DNA from: a virus
Reading direction: 5' to 3' (one strand)
Virus record (IMG/VR): IMGVR_UViG_3300015371_000046
Coordinates: 1-54,944 of that record
Length of the DNA: 54,944 bases
Shown in pieces: positions 49,522-54,944 of this stretch. Both the position numbers and the translations under genes were made by a program. A model generated the notes under the pieces. It was not told where the DNA came from. It was given only the letters and a program-made list of their open reading frames with translations, and did not search any database. How positions within the stretch are numbered: the stretch's first letter is position 1; each line of letters begins with the position of its first letter.

Positions 49522-50150
49522 TAGAACCTCTCCTTTCGGATTATCTTATTTATTTCGATGGCAAATCCCTGCGCCAATCTCATACGTAGGTCGTTCCATT
49601 CGTACGCGCTCATTTCCTCGCCGTCCTTTGGTGCAATCAGTTTTGAAATAACCGCGGCTTCATCCCATGCAGCCTGGAATATCCGTGAGGAGTGGGCTGC
49701 GTATTCCAAAATCTTCAGACTGCCATTTGGTTTAGCACTTCCAGGTTTTTCGCTGTCGTTTGGTACTGGTTTAGGTGCGGCAGCGGTTTCTGTTGTCTCA
49801 CCATTTAGGCGTTTAATCTTGGCGGCTGGGGTAACCTTGACCCCGCGCCATTCCTTTCCCTGCTTGTCGATGCGAATATCCCGTAGGATTCCGACAAGCT
49901 TGCCCTGTTTATTCTCGCTACATTCAAACGCGACAAGAGCGCCTTCCCAGTCGTTGAACGTGTCCTCGCCTGTCCAAGTGACACTGATTTCATGCTGGCC
50001 TTCACCTACCATCATAGTTTGCAGGTGCCATGGACCGTAGTTTCCTTCGCCTGTCTTTTGATCGAAGACCTTGGTTATCCGGCCTTGGAATGAGGGGATT
50101 ATTTCGCCGTGTTCCAGCTCGTTTATCTGTTCGATTGTTAACGTTCTCAT
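49521..50150 (-). CDS. OB-fold-like protein, possible ssDNA-binding
   Basis: A 209-residue protein from ATG 50150. Residues 10-115 read as one beta-barrel: QGRITKVFDQKTGEGNYGPW, HLQTMMVGEGQHEISVTW, TGEDTFNDWEGALVAF, KLVGILRDIRID. This is the OB-fold layout of ssDNA-binding proteins, followed by an unstructured Pro/Lys linker and a helical C-terminus (EWNDLRMRLAQGFAIEINKI). If correct it is the only replication-type gene found. Assigned from fold pattern. Confidence 0.5.
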   Translation of the reverse strand: MRTLTIEQINELEHGEIIPSFQGRITKVFDQKTGEGNYGPWHLQTMMVGEGQHEISVTWTGEDTFNDWEGALVAFECSENKQGKLVGILRDIRIDKQGKEWRGVKVTPAAKIKRLNGETTETAAAPKPVPNDSEKPGSAKPNGSLKILEYAAHSSRIFQAAWDEAAVISKLIAPKDGEEMSAYEWNDLRMRLAQGFAIEINKIIRKERF

Positions 50151-50154
50151 AGGT

Positions 50155-50559
50155 TTAGTCCCAGTAAGGTTGAGCAATTACAGCCGGGGTTTCACCGTGA
50201 GCGCGTGCCAGGTATTCGCGGCGATAGTCTCCGCTCGCAGCGATGCTTTCGCCTTGGTCGTGCATTCGATCCAGTCCCAGTAAGGTTTTCAATTCGTCTT
50301 TGTCGGCTTGCGTCATATAACTGCCGCCTTCTGGGTATTTGTTATCGTTGCGAACGTAGTTTTCGGGTATGTCAGGGCAATCGGGTTTTAGATCGTACCC
50401 TGCGGTGCGTCTTGCTGGTGGTGCTGTGATTTCAATCCAGCCCCAAGCAGTCCCGCGTCCGCCGGTTACACTCCATGTTTTACCGCTGCGGCGTTGCAGG
50501 GCTTGTTTGATTGCTTTTATTGTGGCGTTTCTGTCGCCTTCTATTTGATCGTAGTTCAT
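50155..50559 (-). CDS. Hypothetical phage protein
   Basis: A 134-residue protein from ATG 50559. A longer upstream reading to 50904 overlaps another gene and is less likely. RRSGKTWSVTGGRGTAWGWI (a conserved-looking phage segment), APPARRTAG, MTQADKDELKTLLGLDRM, HDQGESIAASGDYRREYL. No function known. Starts just after AGAAAGAAC. Confidence 0.65.
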   Translation of the reverse strand: MNYDQIEGDRNATIKAIKQALQRRSGKTWSVTGGRGTAWGWIEITAPPARRTAGYDLKPDCPDIPENYVRNDNKYPEGGSYMTQADKDELKTLLGLDRMHDQGESIAASGDYRREYLARAHGETPAVIAQPYWD

Positions 50560-50587
50560 TGTTTTTGTTCTTTCTAGTGTTTGGTGT

Positions 50588-50947
50588 TTAGTTTTTCTCT
50601 CGCAGTGTGTAGCAGGAATTGCTGTGAATGTGGAAACTGTAGAGTTTGCGGCCTTCCGGATCTGTGCCGGATAGGTAAGCTCCACCGCTCTTAGTTGTGA
50701 AATCTGATTCGTTGAAGTTTGATTGTCCTTCGATGAAATCAGGGTCAGCACATCGGCTTTGCTGGTTGCCGTAGCAGTTGGTGAACTCTTCGAATCTAGG
50801 GTGTCTGATGCGAGCTGGCATCCATTCCCCGCCGAATCTGTCATAGGCGCCGGTGCCGTCGTGTTCGATTTCAAACACACACCGCGATTCAATTTTGCCT
50901 GCAATTATCTGCTTTCGCAGCCAATCCCGTCTTATTGTTTTGTTCAT
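50588..50947 (-). CDS. Hypothetical protein
   Basis: A 119-residue protein: MNKTIRRDWLRKQIIAGKIE, then an aromatic, Gly-rich part (FEIEHDGTGAYDRFGGEWMP, FEEFTNCYGNQQSRCADPDF, KLYSFHIHSNSCYTLREK). No family recognised. It is preceded by CACCAAAGGAAAATA, a possible ribosome site. Confidence 0.55.
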   Translation of the reverse strand: MNKTIRRDWLRKQIIAGKIESRCVFEIEHDGTGAYDRFGGEWMPARIRHPRFEEFTNCYGNQQSRCADPDFIEGQSNFNESDFTTKSGGAYLSGTDPEGRKLYSFHIHSNSCYTLREKN

Positions 50948-50953
50948 TTTGTT

Positions 50954-51154
50954 TTATTTTCCTTTGGTGTTTAGTTGTCTGTCTAAATAAGCTTGGTAAG
51001 CCTGTTCCCGGCGCCATTGCCAATAGGCAAGGTCCATGTCTCTCCAGTAATCTATTTGGGCTGCGATTGCTTCCCATTCCTGGGCGTTTTCGCTGTCGTC
51101 TTGCTCCGCTAAAGCTTCGCAGGACAAGTTTGGTTGATTATTTGTAGCGTTCAT
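50954..51154 (-). CDS. Small helical protein
   Basis: Sixty-six residues: SCEALAEQDDSENAQEWEAI, AAQIDYWRDMDLAYWQWRRE, QAYQAYLDRQL. Trp/Tyr-rich amphipathic helix. The start overlaps the end of the preceding gene by 17 bases. No family. Confidence 0.5.
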   Translation of the reverse strand: MNATNNQPNLSCEALAEQDDSENAQEWEAIAAQIDYWRDMDLAYWQWRREQAYQAYLDRQLNTKGK

Positions 51155-51305
51155 AAGCTTCTTCCATTGCGGTTAGCCAATCCAAAGCGTCAGCGTGTTG
51201 ATCTTCTTCCTGTTCGCATCGGCAATTCTCGGACCAATGCTCGCACTTACTGCACCACACTGGATGCAAATCTTCGTCGAATAGATGATCGGTCTCGCCG
51301 TTCAC
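51138..51305 (-). CDS. Small zinc-knuckle protein
   Basis: Fifty-five residues from a GTG overlapping the previous stop. MNGETDHLFDEDLHPVWCSK, C-x2-C/C-x-C cysteines (CSKCEHWSENCRC), then an acidic helix. The GTG is preceded by GGGAGG. Not recognised; probably a metal-binding regulator. Confidence 0.5.
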   Translation of the reverse strand: MNGETDHLFDEDLHPVWCSKCEHWSENCRCEQEEDQHADALDWLTAMEEAYERYK

Positions 51306-51502
51306 GCCTCGCCTCCCTTCGCGTTTTGGTATTGCTCCCAGTCTTGCAATGCCGTTTCAGCGTAATGTTCAATTTCCAATGTGCGCGGCTCGTTGAGCAA
51401 GTCTGAGACTGCATTGGCTAATTGTTGTGCCAAGTTTTCGGATTTGACTAGTTCACGAATCGCCAAGTCGTACGCTGACGGTTTATAATTGATTGTTCGC
51501 AT
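51302..51502 (-). CDS. Hypothetical protein with repeat-borne ribosome sites
   Basis: Sixty-six residues from ATG 51502 (an upstream ATG 51541 gives 13 more). MRTINYKPSAYDLAIRELVK, LAQQLANAVSDLLNEP, TLEIEHYAETALQDWEQY. The GGGAGG before this ATG, and the end of the gene, are parts of a 23-base direct repeat. Function unknown. Confidence 0.5.
   Translation of the reverse strand: MRTINYKPSAYDLAIRELVKSENLAQQLANAVSDLLNEPRTLEIEHYAETALQDWEQYQNAKGGEA
51308..51330 (-). repeat. Direct repeat with ribosome site, copy 1
   Basis: A 23-base sequence identical to 51507-51529. On the minus strand it contains AAGGGAGGCGAG and sits just before the GTG of the gene at 51305. Confidence 0.75.
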
Positions 51503-51506
51503 CTTA

Positions 51507-51529
51507 CTCGCCTCCCTTCGCGTTTTGGT
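51507..51529 (-). repeat. Direct repeat with ribosome site, copy 2
   Basis: Second copy of the 23-base sequence, placed just before ATG 51502. In another frame it reads QNAKGGE followed by a stop, like the end of the gene at 51302, which suggests duplication. Confidence 0.75.
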
Positions 51530-51545
51530 TGGGTTGTTCATGGGA

Positions 51546-51857
51546 TTATTCCTTGTCTGTTAGATATTCTGTCTTGGCGATGTCCCACGCCTTATTCCAC
51601 AAGGCCACATCGCCGCTCTGCTCCTCATCGCAATTCACATCGCGGCCAATTACTTCGTTGAACGCCGATGCCATTACTTCGTTCGCATCGATGAAATCAT
51701 GCGAAGCGCATACGTTTCCAGCGTATTCAGTTGTTGCGTTGCGCTTGCGCACCTGCTCAAACTGATCCGCTTCAATGTTAGCCTCTAATTGACGCACGAA
51801 CGCTCGTGCAAGCTCGCGTTCTACGCTGTTCTCTTCTGCTTTTTTGGTTTCGTTCAT
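51546..51857 (-). CDS. Hypothetical acidic protein
   Basis: A 103-residue protein: KKAEENSVERELARAFVRQL, FEQVRKRNATTEYAGNVCAS, DVALWNKAWDIAKTEYLTD. Mostly helical. Starts after TAACACC, a string also found before the gene at 52050. No family. Confidence 0.5.
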   Translation of the reverse strand: MNETKKAEENSVERELARAFVRQLEANIEADQFEQVRKRNATTEYAGNVCASHDFIDANEVMASAFNEVIGRDVNCDEEQSGDVALWNKAWDIAKTEYLTDKE

Positions 51858-51861
51858 GGTG

Positions 51862-52050
51862 TTAGAGTTTCTTTACTGTGTAGAATTTAGAGCCTGTCCC
51901 GTCATAGCTCCATTTTGGTGAATGTGGACCGCATACGTTCAGAGTCTGGTGCTTGCCAACCTTGCATTTTAGCTGCCGGATTGCGATGTGACCGCAACCG
52001 ACATATTGGCATTTAGGCAATGTGGTTGTGTCAGCTTTGGTGTTTTTCAT
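51862..52050 (-). CDS. Small zinc-finger protein
   Basis: Sixty-two residues from ATG 52050 (AAAGGAGCT about ten bases upstream). CQYVGCGHIAIRQLKCKVGK, HQTLNVCGPHSPKWSYDG. Cys/His spacing suggests a single zinc site. A longer reading to 52194 shadows the neighbour and is rejected. Probable regulator. Confidence 0.6.
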   Translation of the reverse strand: MKNTKADTTTLPKCQYVGCGHIAIRQLKCKVGKHQTLNVCGPHSPKWSYDGTGSKFYTVKKL

Positions 52051-52054
52051 GGTG

Positions 52055-52240
52055 TTAAGCTCCTTTGATTGAACCACCGTTAGGACCGCATTCGCCTTTA
52101 ATGAATGACAACCAACGTCCGCGCATAAAGCGTGGGTTTTCGGATTGGCAGAATTGCGCCAAGCACTCAATTTGCGTTTGAGTAAACGAACCATTGCATC
52201 TGATGGCTTCAGCTAATTTGATGAATTGCTTTTTGCTCAT
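52055..52240 (-). CDS. Small conserved phage protein
   Basis: Sixty-one residues: MSKKQFIKLAEAIRCNG, CLAQFCQSENPRFMRGRWLS, FIKGECGPNGGS. The sequence 'NP.F...RW..F..G.CGPNGG' is one I recognise as recurring in small phage proteins of unknown function. A candidate promoter lies directly upstream. Confidence 0.72.
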   Translation of the reverse strand: MSKKQFIKLAEAIRCNGSFTQTQIECLAQFCQSENPRFMRGRWLSFIKGECGPNGGSIKGA

Positions 52241-52245
52241 GCCTC

Positions 52246-52274
52246 ATTCTCATATGTGCTTGCTTGCAAGTCAA
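52246..52274 (-). promoter_or_regulatory. Candidate leftward promoter with operator-like repeat
   Basis: On the minus strand TTGACT, a 17-base spacer and GAGAAT (52246-52251). The ATG at 52240 begins only five bases after the -10. CTTGCAAGTC at 52263-52272 also occurs at 52356-52365, inside the next gene, and may be an operator. The -10 is weak. Confidence 0.45.
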
Positions 52275-52303
52275 GAGAGAACATGAAAAAAAAGAAAAAT
52301 AAA

Positions 52304-52477
52304 TCAGGTTGATTGTCTGATGTTGTTGGATGTTTGGCATGGCTCTTGCTTCTTACTTGCAAGTCTCTTATTTCTACTGGCTATTCCAGCTTTACGCGCA
52401 ATGGCCACACGCTGATCTTTGCTCAACGCTTTGGCTCTCGCCTTGCCACCCAACCTTGCAAATTCGGTTACAGTCAT
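52304..52477 (-). CDS. Small basic phage protein
   Basis: Fifty-seven residues from ATG 52477: MTVTEFARLGGKARAKALSK, then QRVAIARKAGIASRNKRLA, then a polar tail. 'LGGKARAKALS.....IARKA' is a recurring phage and plasmid sequence, probably nucleic-acid binding. First gene of the leftward arm, next to the divergent control region. Confidence 0.7.
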   Translation of the reverse strand: MTVTEFARLGGKARAKALSKDQRVAIARKAGIASRNKRLASKKQEPCQTSNNIRQST

Positions 52478-52582
52478 AAGCACACACAATCTAGCAAGCA
52501 AGTCCCTTCGTCAATACCAAAACGTGTTCGCCCGCTCAATGCTTGACAATTCATTCCACGGCTCTGATAATCCCAAACACAA
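52478..52582. promoter_or_regulatory. Divergent control region
   Basis: A 105-base gap between oppositely oriented genes. Rightward: TTGACA (52543-52548), 17-base spacer, GATAAT (52566-52571), the best promoter match in the window, with GTG 11 bases after it. Leftward: TTGACG, 15-base spacer and TAGATT (weaker). The flanking ATGCTTGACAATTC matches 8663-8676. Confidence 0.6.
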
Positions 52583-53038
52583 GTGCAACAAGTAAGCAAA
52601 GACGAAGCCCGAATGCTCGTAGCTGACGTTGGTTACTTGGAAGCATCCAAACTCACCGGCATCGCTTACGATCGCCTTAGACAATGGGCACATCGCTACA
52701 AATGGAACAAAGTCCCAACACCTCACCCAGCTATCCAAAAAGCCAACGTCACAGTCGTCACAAAACCCGCAGACGCTCATGCTGAAGTCCTACGCGGCCT
52801 AGAACGCGAGACAAAGCTTTCACTGGCAAGGTATAGCGCAAAGGCAGGGAAAGACGCTGAGAGGGCAACGTTACGCGATTCTCCGTATGTTCACAAGTTG
52901 GCGCAAACGGCCGGGATAGTACATAACTGGGGAGATAAGCAGAACAACGCGAACGCGATACTGAACGTGGCGATCCTGACTGGGCAGGACAAGCCTGAGA
53001 AGACGGTTTCAGGCACTGATGTAACACTAAGTGACTAA
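52583..53038 (+). CDS. Putative terminase small subunit
   Basis: A 151-residue protein from GTG 52583. Residues 8-40 form a helix-turn-helix (DEARMLVADVGYLEASKLTG, IAYDRLRQWAHRYKWN). The rest is helical with KLSLARYSAKAGKDAERAT. Such a DNA-binding start, first rightward gene and a few genes upstream of the large terminase, fits the small subunit that recognises the packaging site. The two are separated by methyltransferase genes. Could instead be a repressor-like regulator. Confidence 0.55.
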   Translation: MQQVSKDEARMLVADVGYLEASKLTGIAYDRLRQWAHRYKWNKVPTPHPAIQKANVTVVTKPADAHAEVLRGLERETKLSLARYSAKAGKDAERATLRDSPYVHKLAQTAGIVHNWGDKQNNANAILNVAILTGQDKPEKTVSGTDVTLSD

Positions 53039-53227
53039 GGTGCTTAGGCATAACATCAGACAAGGGTAGTCATATAAAGTCCATAGCTAAGCAGCACAGG
53101 CTAAGGAAATTAAAGCAATCTAATTCCTAGCCCAGACCGTGGCTGGCCTACCCCCATACGCCCCCGATCATGGAGAGGGTTTGGGTAGCGTAAGCCCTGC
53201 GCGGATAATTGTGTTGGAAGTTTCGGG
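53039..53227. other. Non-coding stretch upstream of the GTAACG cluster
   Basis: About 190 bases without a gene. CTACCC (about 53149) and GGGTAG (about 53182-53187) are an imperfect inverted repeat with a long loop. It lies next to the putative small terminase gene, so a packaging signal is possible. Nothing more definite can be seen. Confidence 0.35.
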
Positions 53228-53256
53228 TTGACACTGTTACGTAACGCTGATAGAAC
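53228..53256 (+). promoter_or_regulatory. Candidate promoter with palindrome in its spacer
   Basis: TTGACA (53228-53233), a 17-base spacer and TAGAAC (53251-53256). The spacer contains the perfect palindrome GTTACGTAAC (53236-53245). Expected transcription start is within a few bases of ATG 53265, which has no ribosome site, so translation may be leaderless. Confidence 0.5.
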
Positions 53257-53387
53257 GTAACGGCATGAGTAACAGTGAGAGGCAAAAGCGGTATAGGGAG
53301 AGGATGAAAGCGTTACGGGAGGTGGCGAACGTAACGAAAACGGGTGAAAGCGTAACGGATGTGGTGGGGAGTGTTACGCCCGTAACG
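53236..53387. repeat. Cluster of GTAAC/GTTAC pentamers
   Basis: Nine GTAAC or GTTAC copies in 152 bases (starts near 53236, 53241, 53257, 53269, 53312, 53331, 53352, 53373, 53382), most followed by G. Several are in frame as GTA-ACG and encode Val-Thr pairs of the next protein. Possible operator array. Confidence 0.6.
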
Positions 53388-53588
53388 GTGGAATGGGACA
53401 AGGAGAGGTATCCGAATCGGAAGGCGTGGGAGATAGCGGTGGTGAGGGCGGAGAGGGCGAAGCGGTATGCAGGGAAGTTTGGGCATTTGATAAGGGAGGG
53501 GGATTTAATTTTCCAAGATATAGGGTGGCAATATGAGAACGAGGGGTTAAAGGCTGTGAGACAAAATGCTGACTACACTGCAAGGTGA
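53265..53588 (+). CDS. Small basic protein with Val-Thr repeats
   Basis: A 107-residue protein: MSNSERQKRYRERMKALREV, then ANVTKTGESVTDVVG and SVTPVTVEWDK, then RKAWEIAVVRAERAKRYAGK. Proteins starting 'MSN.ERQ..YRER' followed by variable Val-Thr stretches are frequent in phages, function unknown; probably DNA-binding. Its N-terminal codons include the GTAACG copies. It overlaps the methyltransferase start by 23 bases. Confidence 0.68.
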   Translation: MSNSERQKRYRERMKALREVANVTKTGESVTDVVGSVTPVTVEWDKERYPNRKAWEIAVVRAERAKRYAGKFGHLIREGDLIFQDIGWQYENEGLKAVRQNADYTAR

Positions 53589-54944
53589 CGCGCTTATGAG
53601 GCTGCGGGAGATGCCTGGGGAGAGTGTGCAATGTGTGTGTACGAGTCCGCCGTATTGGGGGTTGAGGGATTATGCGGCTGAGGGGCAGTTGGGGTTGGAG
53701 AAGACGCCGGAGGAATACGTTGCCAGGATGGTGGAGCTGTTCCGCGAGGTGCGGCGTGTGCTGCGCAAGGACGGGACGTTGTGGCTGAATCTGGGGGACA
53801 GCTACGCAACACAGCCAGCAGGCAACTTCGGAAAGGACATGCCGAAACCTGCCGATGGCGGGGCGTATCGTGAGAACAAGCCAAAGATGGATTGGGCTAG
53901 AACTGGCCTCAAGCCCAAAGACCTGTGTGGGATACCGTGGCGGGTAGCGTTTGCGCTACAGGCGGACGGCTGGTGGTTGAGGAGCGACATTATCTGGGCG
54001 AAACCGAACCCGATGCCGGAGTCGGTGACTGACAGGCCTACGAAATCGCATGAATATCTTTTCTTACTTACGAAGTCAGCGAATTACTTTTATGATGCGG
54101 AGGCGATAAAGGAACCCGCAATAAATGCTGGTCGAGTCGTCGGCTACGATGGCAGCCAGAAAAATTGCGAGACTATAGGTGATCCACGATTTGCAACGCG
54201 AATTACGTCAGATCGAACGGTCGGCGATGGTCGCAATAAGCGAACCGTCTGGACTGTCGCAACGTCGCCATATAGCGAGGCGCATTTTGCGACCTTTCCA
54301 CCTGACCTGATTAAGCCGTGCATCATGGCGGGGACAAGCGCGAAGGGGTGCTGCGCTAAATGCGGTGCGCCGTGGGAGCGGGTGGTGGAGAGAGAATTTC
54401 AGTCTGACGGCAAAAGCGCGAAGCGTGGCACATCACGCGACGTGAATGATCATCGAGACACATTCGGGGACGATCATGGAACATGGAAAACCGAAACCCT
54501 AGGATGGCAACCGACCTGCCTTCACTACTTGACTTGTGATGAGCAACGGTTATCATCCAAAGATGCCACACAAAGACCCGGAAGCGGAAAGAGCATGGCG
54601 ACGGAAATGGAACAAGAAGCGGTGGGCAGACCCGAAACGCCGAGCGGGGATTCAAGCGACTCGAAACAAGCATCCGATCAAATGTCGATTTTGTGGCAAG
54701 ATAAAAAAAACTCGAAAGGGATCGGAATTTTGCAGTCGGACTTGCTCGGCGAAATGGATGTGGGCCACGGGACACGAAAATTGCTTCACGAACGATGCGA
54801 CGAACAGATACAAGTTCGCGACGGTGAACGGCAAAACAATCCGTCTACACAGATTAGTGATGGAGCAGCATCTAAACCGGAAGCTTCAATCATGGGAAGC
54901 GGTGCATCACATCAATGGAGATCGGAGCGACAATCGAATCGAGA
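53566..54944 (+). CDS. DNA methyltransferase, N-terminal part (continues to 403)
   Basis: The 5' part of a 552-residue protein. Residues 1-50 include CTSPPYWGLRDY (catalytic SPPY motif at about 27-30). SPPY before the AdoMet motif is the beta class, commonly N4-cytosine. Then come typical elements (RRVLRKDGTLWLNLGDSY, WALQ-type helix as VAFALQADGWWLRSDIIW, KSHEYLFLLTKS). A zinc-ribbon like CCAKCGAPW...WQPTC precedes the insertion. From about 54520 the frame leaves the family pattern because of the nested HNH gene. It resumes at VPCTVLDPF near base 245 past the join. Confidence 0.85.
   Translation, partial: MLTTLQGDALMRLREMPGESVQCVCTSPPYWGLRDYAAEGQLGLEKTPEEYVARMVELFREVRRVLRKDGTLWLNLGDSYATQPAGNFGKDMPKPADGGAYRENKPKMDWARTGLKPKDLCGIPWRVAFALQADGWWLRSDIIWAKPNPMPESVTDRPTKSHEYLFLLTKSANYFYDAEAIKEPAINAGRVVGYDGSQKNCETIGDPRFATRITSDRTVGDGRNKRTVWTVATSPYSEAHFATFPPDLIKPCIMAGTSAKGCCAKCGAPWERVVEREFQSDGKSAKRGTSRDVNDHRDTFGDDHGTWKTETLGWQPTCLHYLTCDEQRLSSKDATQRPGSGKSMATEMEQEAVGRPETPSGDSSDSKQASDQMSILWQDKKNSKGIGILQSDLLGEMDVGHGTRKLLHERCDEQIQVRDGERQNNPSTQISDGAASKPEASIMGSGASHQWRSERQSNR
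54563..54944 (+). CDS. HNH endonuclease, N-terminal part (continues to 188)
   Basis: The first 127 codons of a 148-residue protein in the +1 frame of the methyltransferase. Basic Arg/Lys/Trp arm (MPHKDPEAERAWRRKWNKK), zinc finger CRFCGKIKKTRKGSEFCS with RTCSAKW, then the start of the HNH core. The non-HNH flanks between conserved methyltransferase segments total only about 100 bases, too little for a usual group I intron core. Confidence 0.85.
   Translation, partial: MPHKDPEAERAWRRKWNKKRWADPKRRAGIQATRNKHPIKCRFCGKIKKTRKGSEFCSRTCSAKWMWATGHENCFTNDATNRYKFATVNGKTIRLHRLVMEQHLNRKLQSWEAVHHINGDRSDNRIE
54822..54944. repeat. Terminal overlap, right copy
   Basis: Identical to bases 1-123. See the left copy for the interpretation. 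Confidence 0.95.

Noticed and set aside
50560-50904. Upstream extension of the gene at 50155-50559
   Set aside because: The extra 115 codons are low-complexity and lie opposite in frame to the gene at 50588. ATG 50559 gives a protein that fits known phage sequences.
54520-54944. Group I or group II intron around the nested HNH gene
   Set aside because: Not ruled out, but the non-HNH flanks are only about 100 bases and the host frame remains open, so an intron is not the simplest reading.
1-54944. tRNA, rRNA, insertion sequence or integrase attachment site
   Set aside because: I looked along both strands and saw no cloverleaf-like tRNA, no transposase and no integrase. A covariance-model scan was not possible.

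Overview
The window is an essentially complete, circular double-stranded DNA phage genome of about 54.8 kb. Bases 1-123 and 54822-54944 are identical, and two genes (a DNA methyltransferase and an HNH endonuclease) are intact only when the ends are joined. The virion genes are all phage-type: large terminase, portal, putative scaffold, putative major capsid protein, many fibre and spike proteins, tubular-type tail candidates, internal virion proteins, holin and endolysin. The structural order and the absence of tail sheath, tape measure and baseplate genes suggest a podovirus-like particle. Sigma70-type promoters, a lipobox protein and a secretion signal suggest a Gram-negative bacterial host. 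The host group cannot be named from the sequence.

Layout. A divergent control region near 52.5 kb splits the genome. Rightward (+), from 52.58 kb through the junction to 38.45 kb: a probable small terminase, a GTAACG-rich regulatory segment, an N4/N6 DNA methyltransferase with a nested HNH gene, a C5-cytosine methyltransferase overprinted by a second reading frame, large terminase, HNH, portal, scaffold and tiny genes, a structured leader and the capsid gene. Then come aromatic collagen-like fibres (11.4-19.2 kb), a glycosyltransferase/methyltransferase group (19.2-22.6 kb), small membrane proteins, three related fibre proteins, tail-tube candidates and internal virion proteins (33.5-38.4 kb). 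Leftward (-), from 52.5 to 38.45 kb: about twenty small, mostly unrecognised genes (DNA-binding, zinc-finger, OB-fold-like, secreted), three HNH genes, then holin, endolysin and a second glycosyltransferase/methyltransferase group. The two arms converge at 38446-38449.

How the parts may work together. The two DNA methyltransferases probably modify the phage genome. The two sugar-transfer groups, about ten genes in all, probably glycosylate and methylate virion or host-surface glycans. The fibres carry lectin-like, LamG-like and collagen-like modules for binding. I recognise no DNA polymerase, helicase, primase, RNA polymerase or integrase, so replication probably depends on the host.

The most unusual features are as follows. 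Two homing-type HNH genes are nested in the same relative frame inside enzyme genes whose own frame stays open. A third HNH gene sits where a glycosyltransferase start codon should be. The cytosine methyltransferase gene is overprinted. There is a GT2-methyltransferase-GT17 fusion, a phage protein like reversibly glycosylated polypeptides (GT75), and a group of similar promoters placed only a few bases upstream of start codons.
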